Assembly: GCA_037444305.1 (NCBI GenBank)
Contig: JBBIMP010000075.1
Span: forward strand, 1 to 13,078
Source: JBBIMP01 sp037444305
GTDB taxonomy: Bacteria > Acidobacteriota > UBA6911
Reading direction: 5' to 3'
DNA: 13,078 nucleotides
In this document: positions 13,054 to 13,078 of the stretch, in pieces
Position numbering within the stretch: the first letter of the stretch is position 1
How the letters are laid out: each line of letters begins with the position of its first letter
Position numbers and translations under genes: made by a program
The notes under the pieces: generated by a model
Seen by the model: only the letters and a program-made list of their open reading frames with translations
Database searches by the model: none
What the model was told of the DNA's origin: nothing

Positions 13054-13078
13054 CCGGCGACGACCTACTCTCCCACAT
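13054..13078 (-). rRNA. rrf: 5S ribosomal RNA, 3' end (partial)
   Basis: Read on the minus strand, the last 25 bases are ATGTGGGAGAGTAGGTCGTC followed by GCCGG, the conserved 3' end of bacterial 5S rRNA. The gene runs out of the window to the right, so only about a fifth is present. A terminator follows immediately, marking the end of an rRNA operon. Confidence 0.85.

Overview
The window is a stretch of bacterial chromosome. It is GC-rich and compact in the metabolic genes at both ends, and visibly less GC-rich in the middle. The 3' tip of a 5S rRNA gene lies at the right edge on the minus strand, so an rRNA operon probably continues beyond the window. The split methylmalonyl-CoA mutase, the dense toxin-antitoxin content and the interspersed ACGCGGA/TCCGCGT repeats suit an uncultured environmental bacterium (Acidobacteriota, the PVC group or a similar phylum). 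The sequence alone does not fix the phylum.

Left flank (1-2139): a REP-like hairpin pair, a possible leaderless promoter, and the two chains of adenosylcobalamin-dependent methylmalonyl-CoA mutase, a catalytic chain and a separate B12-binding chain, in one operon.

Accessory array (2140-7160): small defence, toxin-antitoxin and nuclease-like modules, almost all on the minus strand. Each is separated from the next by a copy of a palindromic repeat built from ACGCGGA/TCCGCGT words. In order they are: a GxxExxY protein; an MNT/HEPN pair; a truncated copy of a coiled-coil gene; a DUF5615/DUF433 pair; a block of three decayed modules (AbrB-type, DUF2442, and a BrnT-BrnA deletion fusion); the intact coiled-coil gene; MazF/MazE; and a Uma2-family nuclease. 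Several antitoxin-side starts are preceded by short perfect palindromes that look like autoregulatory operators. The layout resembles a cassette array, but no integrase or recognisable attC site is present.

Scar region (7160-9730): an internally deleted, start-less WecB-type epimerase, a probable terminator, and a single-ORF IS66-family element. The insertion cuts off the DNA-binding domain of a NarL-like response regulator. The transposase has Asn where the first catalytic Asp of the DDE triad is expected.

Right flank (9739-13078): a second NarL-like regulator with a degenerate receiver, a BioD/MobB-like P-loop protein coupled to a short-chain dehydrogenase, a divergent YheT-like alpha/beta hydrolase, and a strong terminator built of 9-bp tandem repeats that serves the 5S rRNA operon on the opposite strand.
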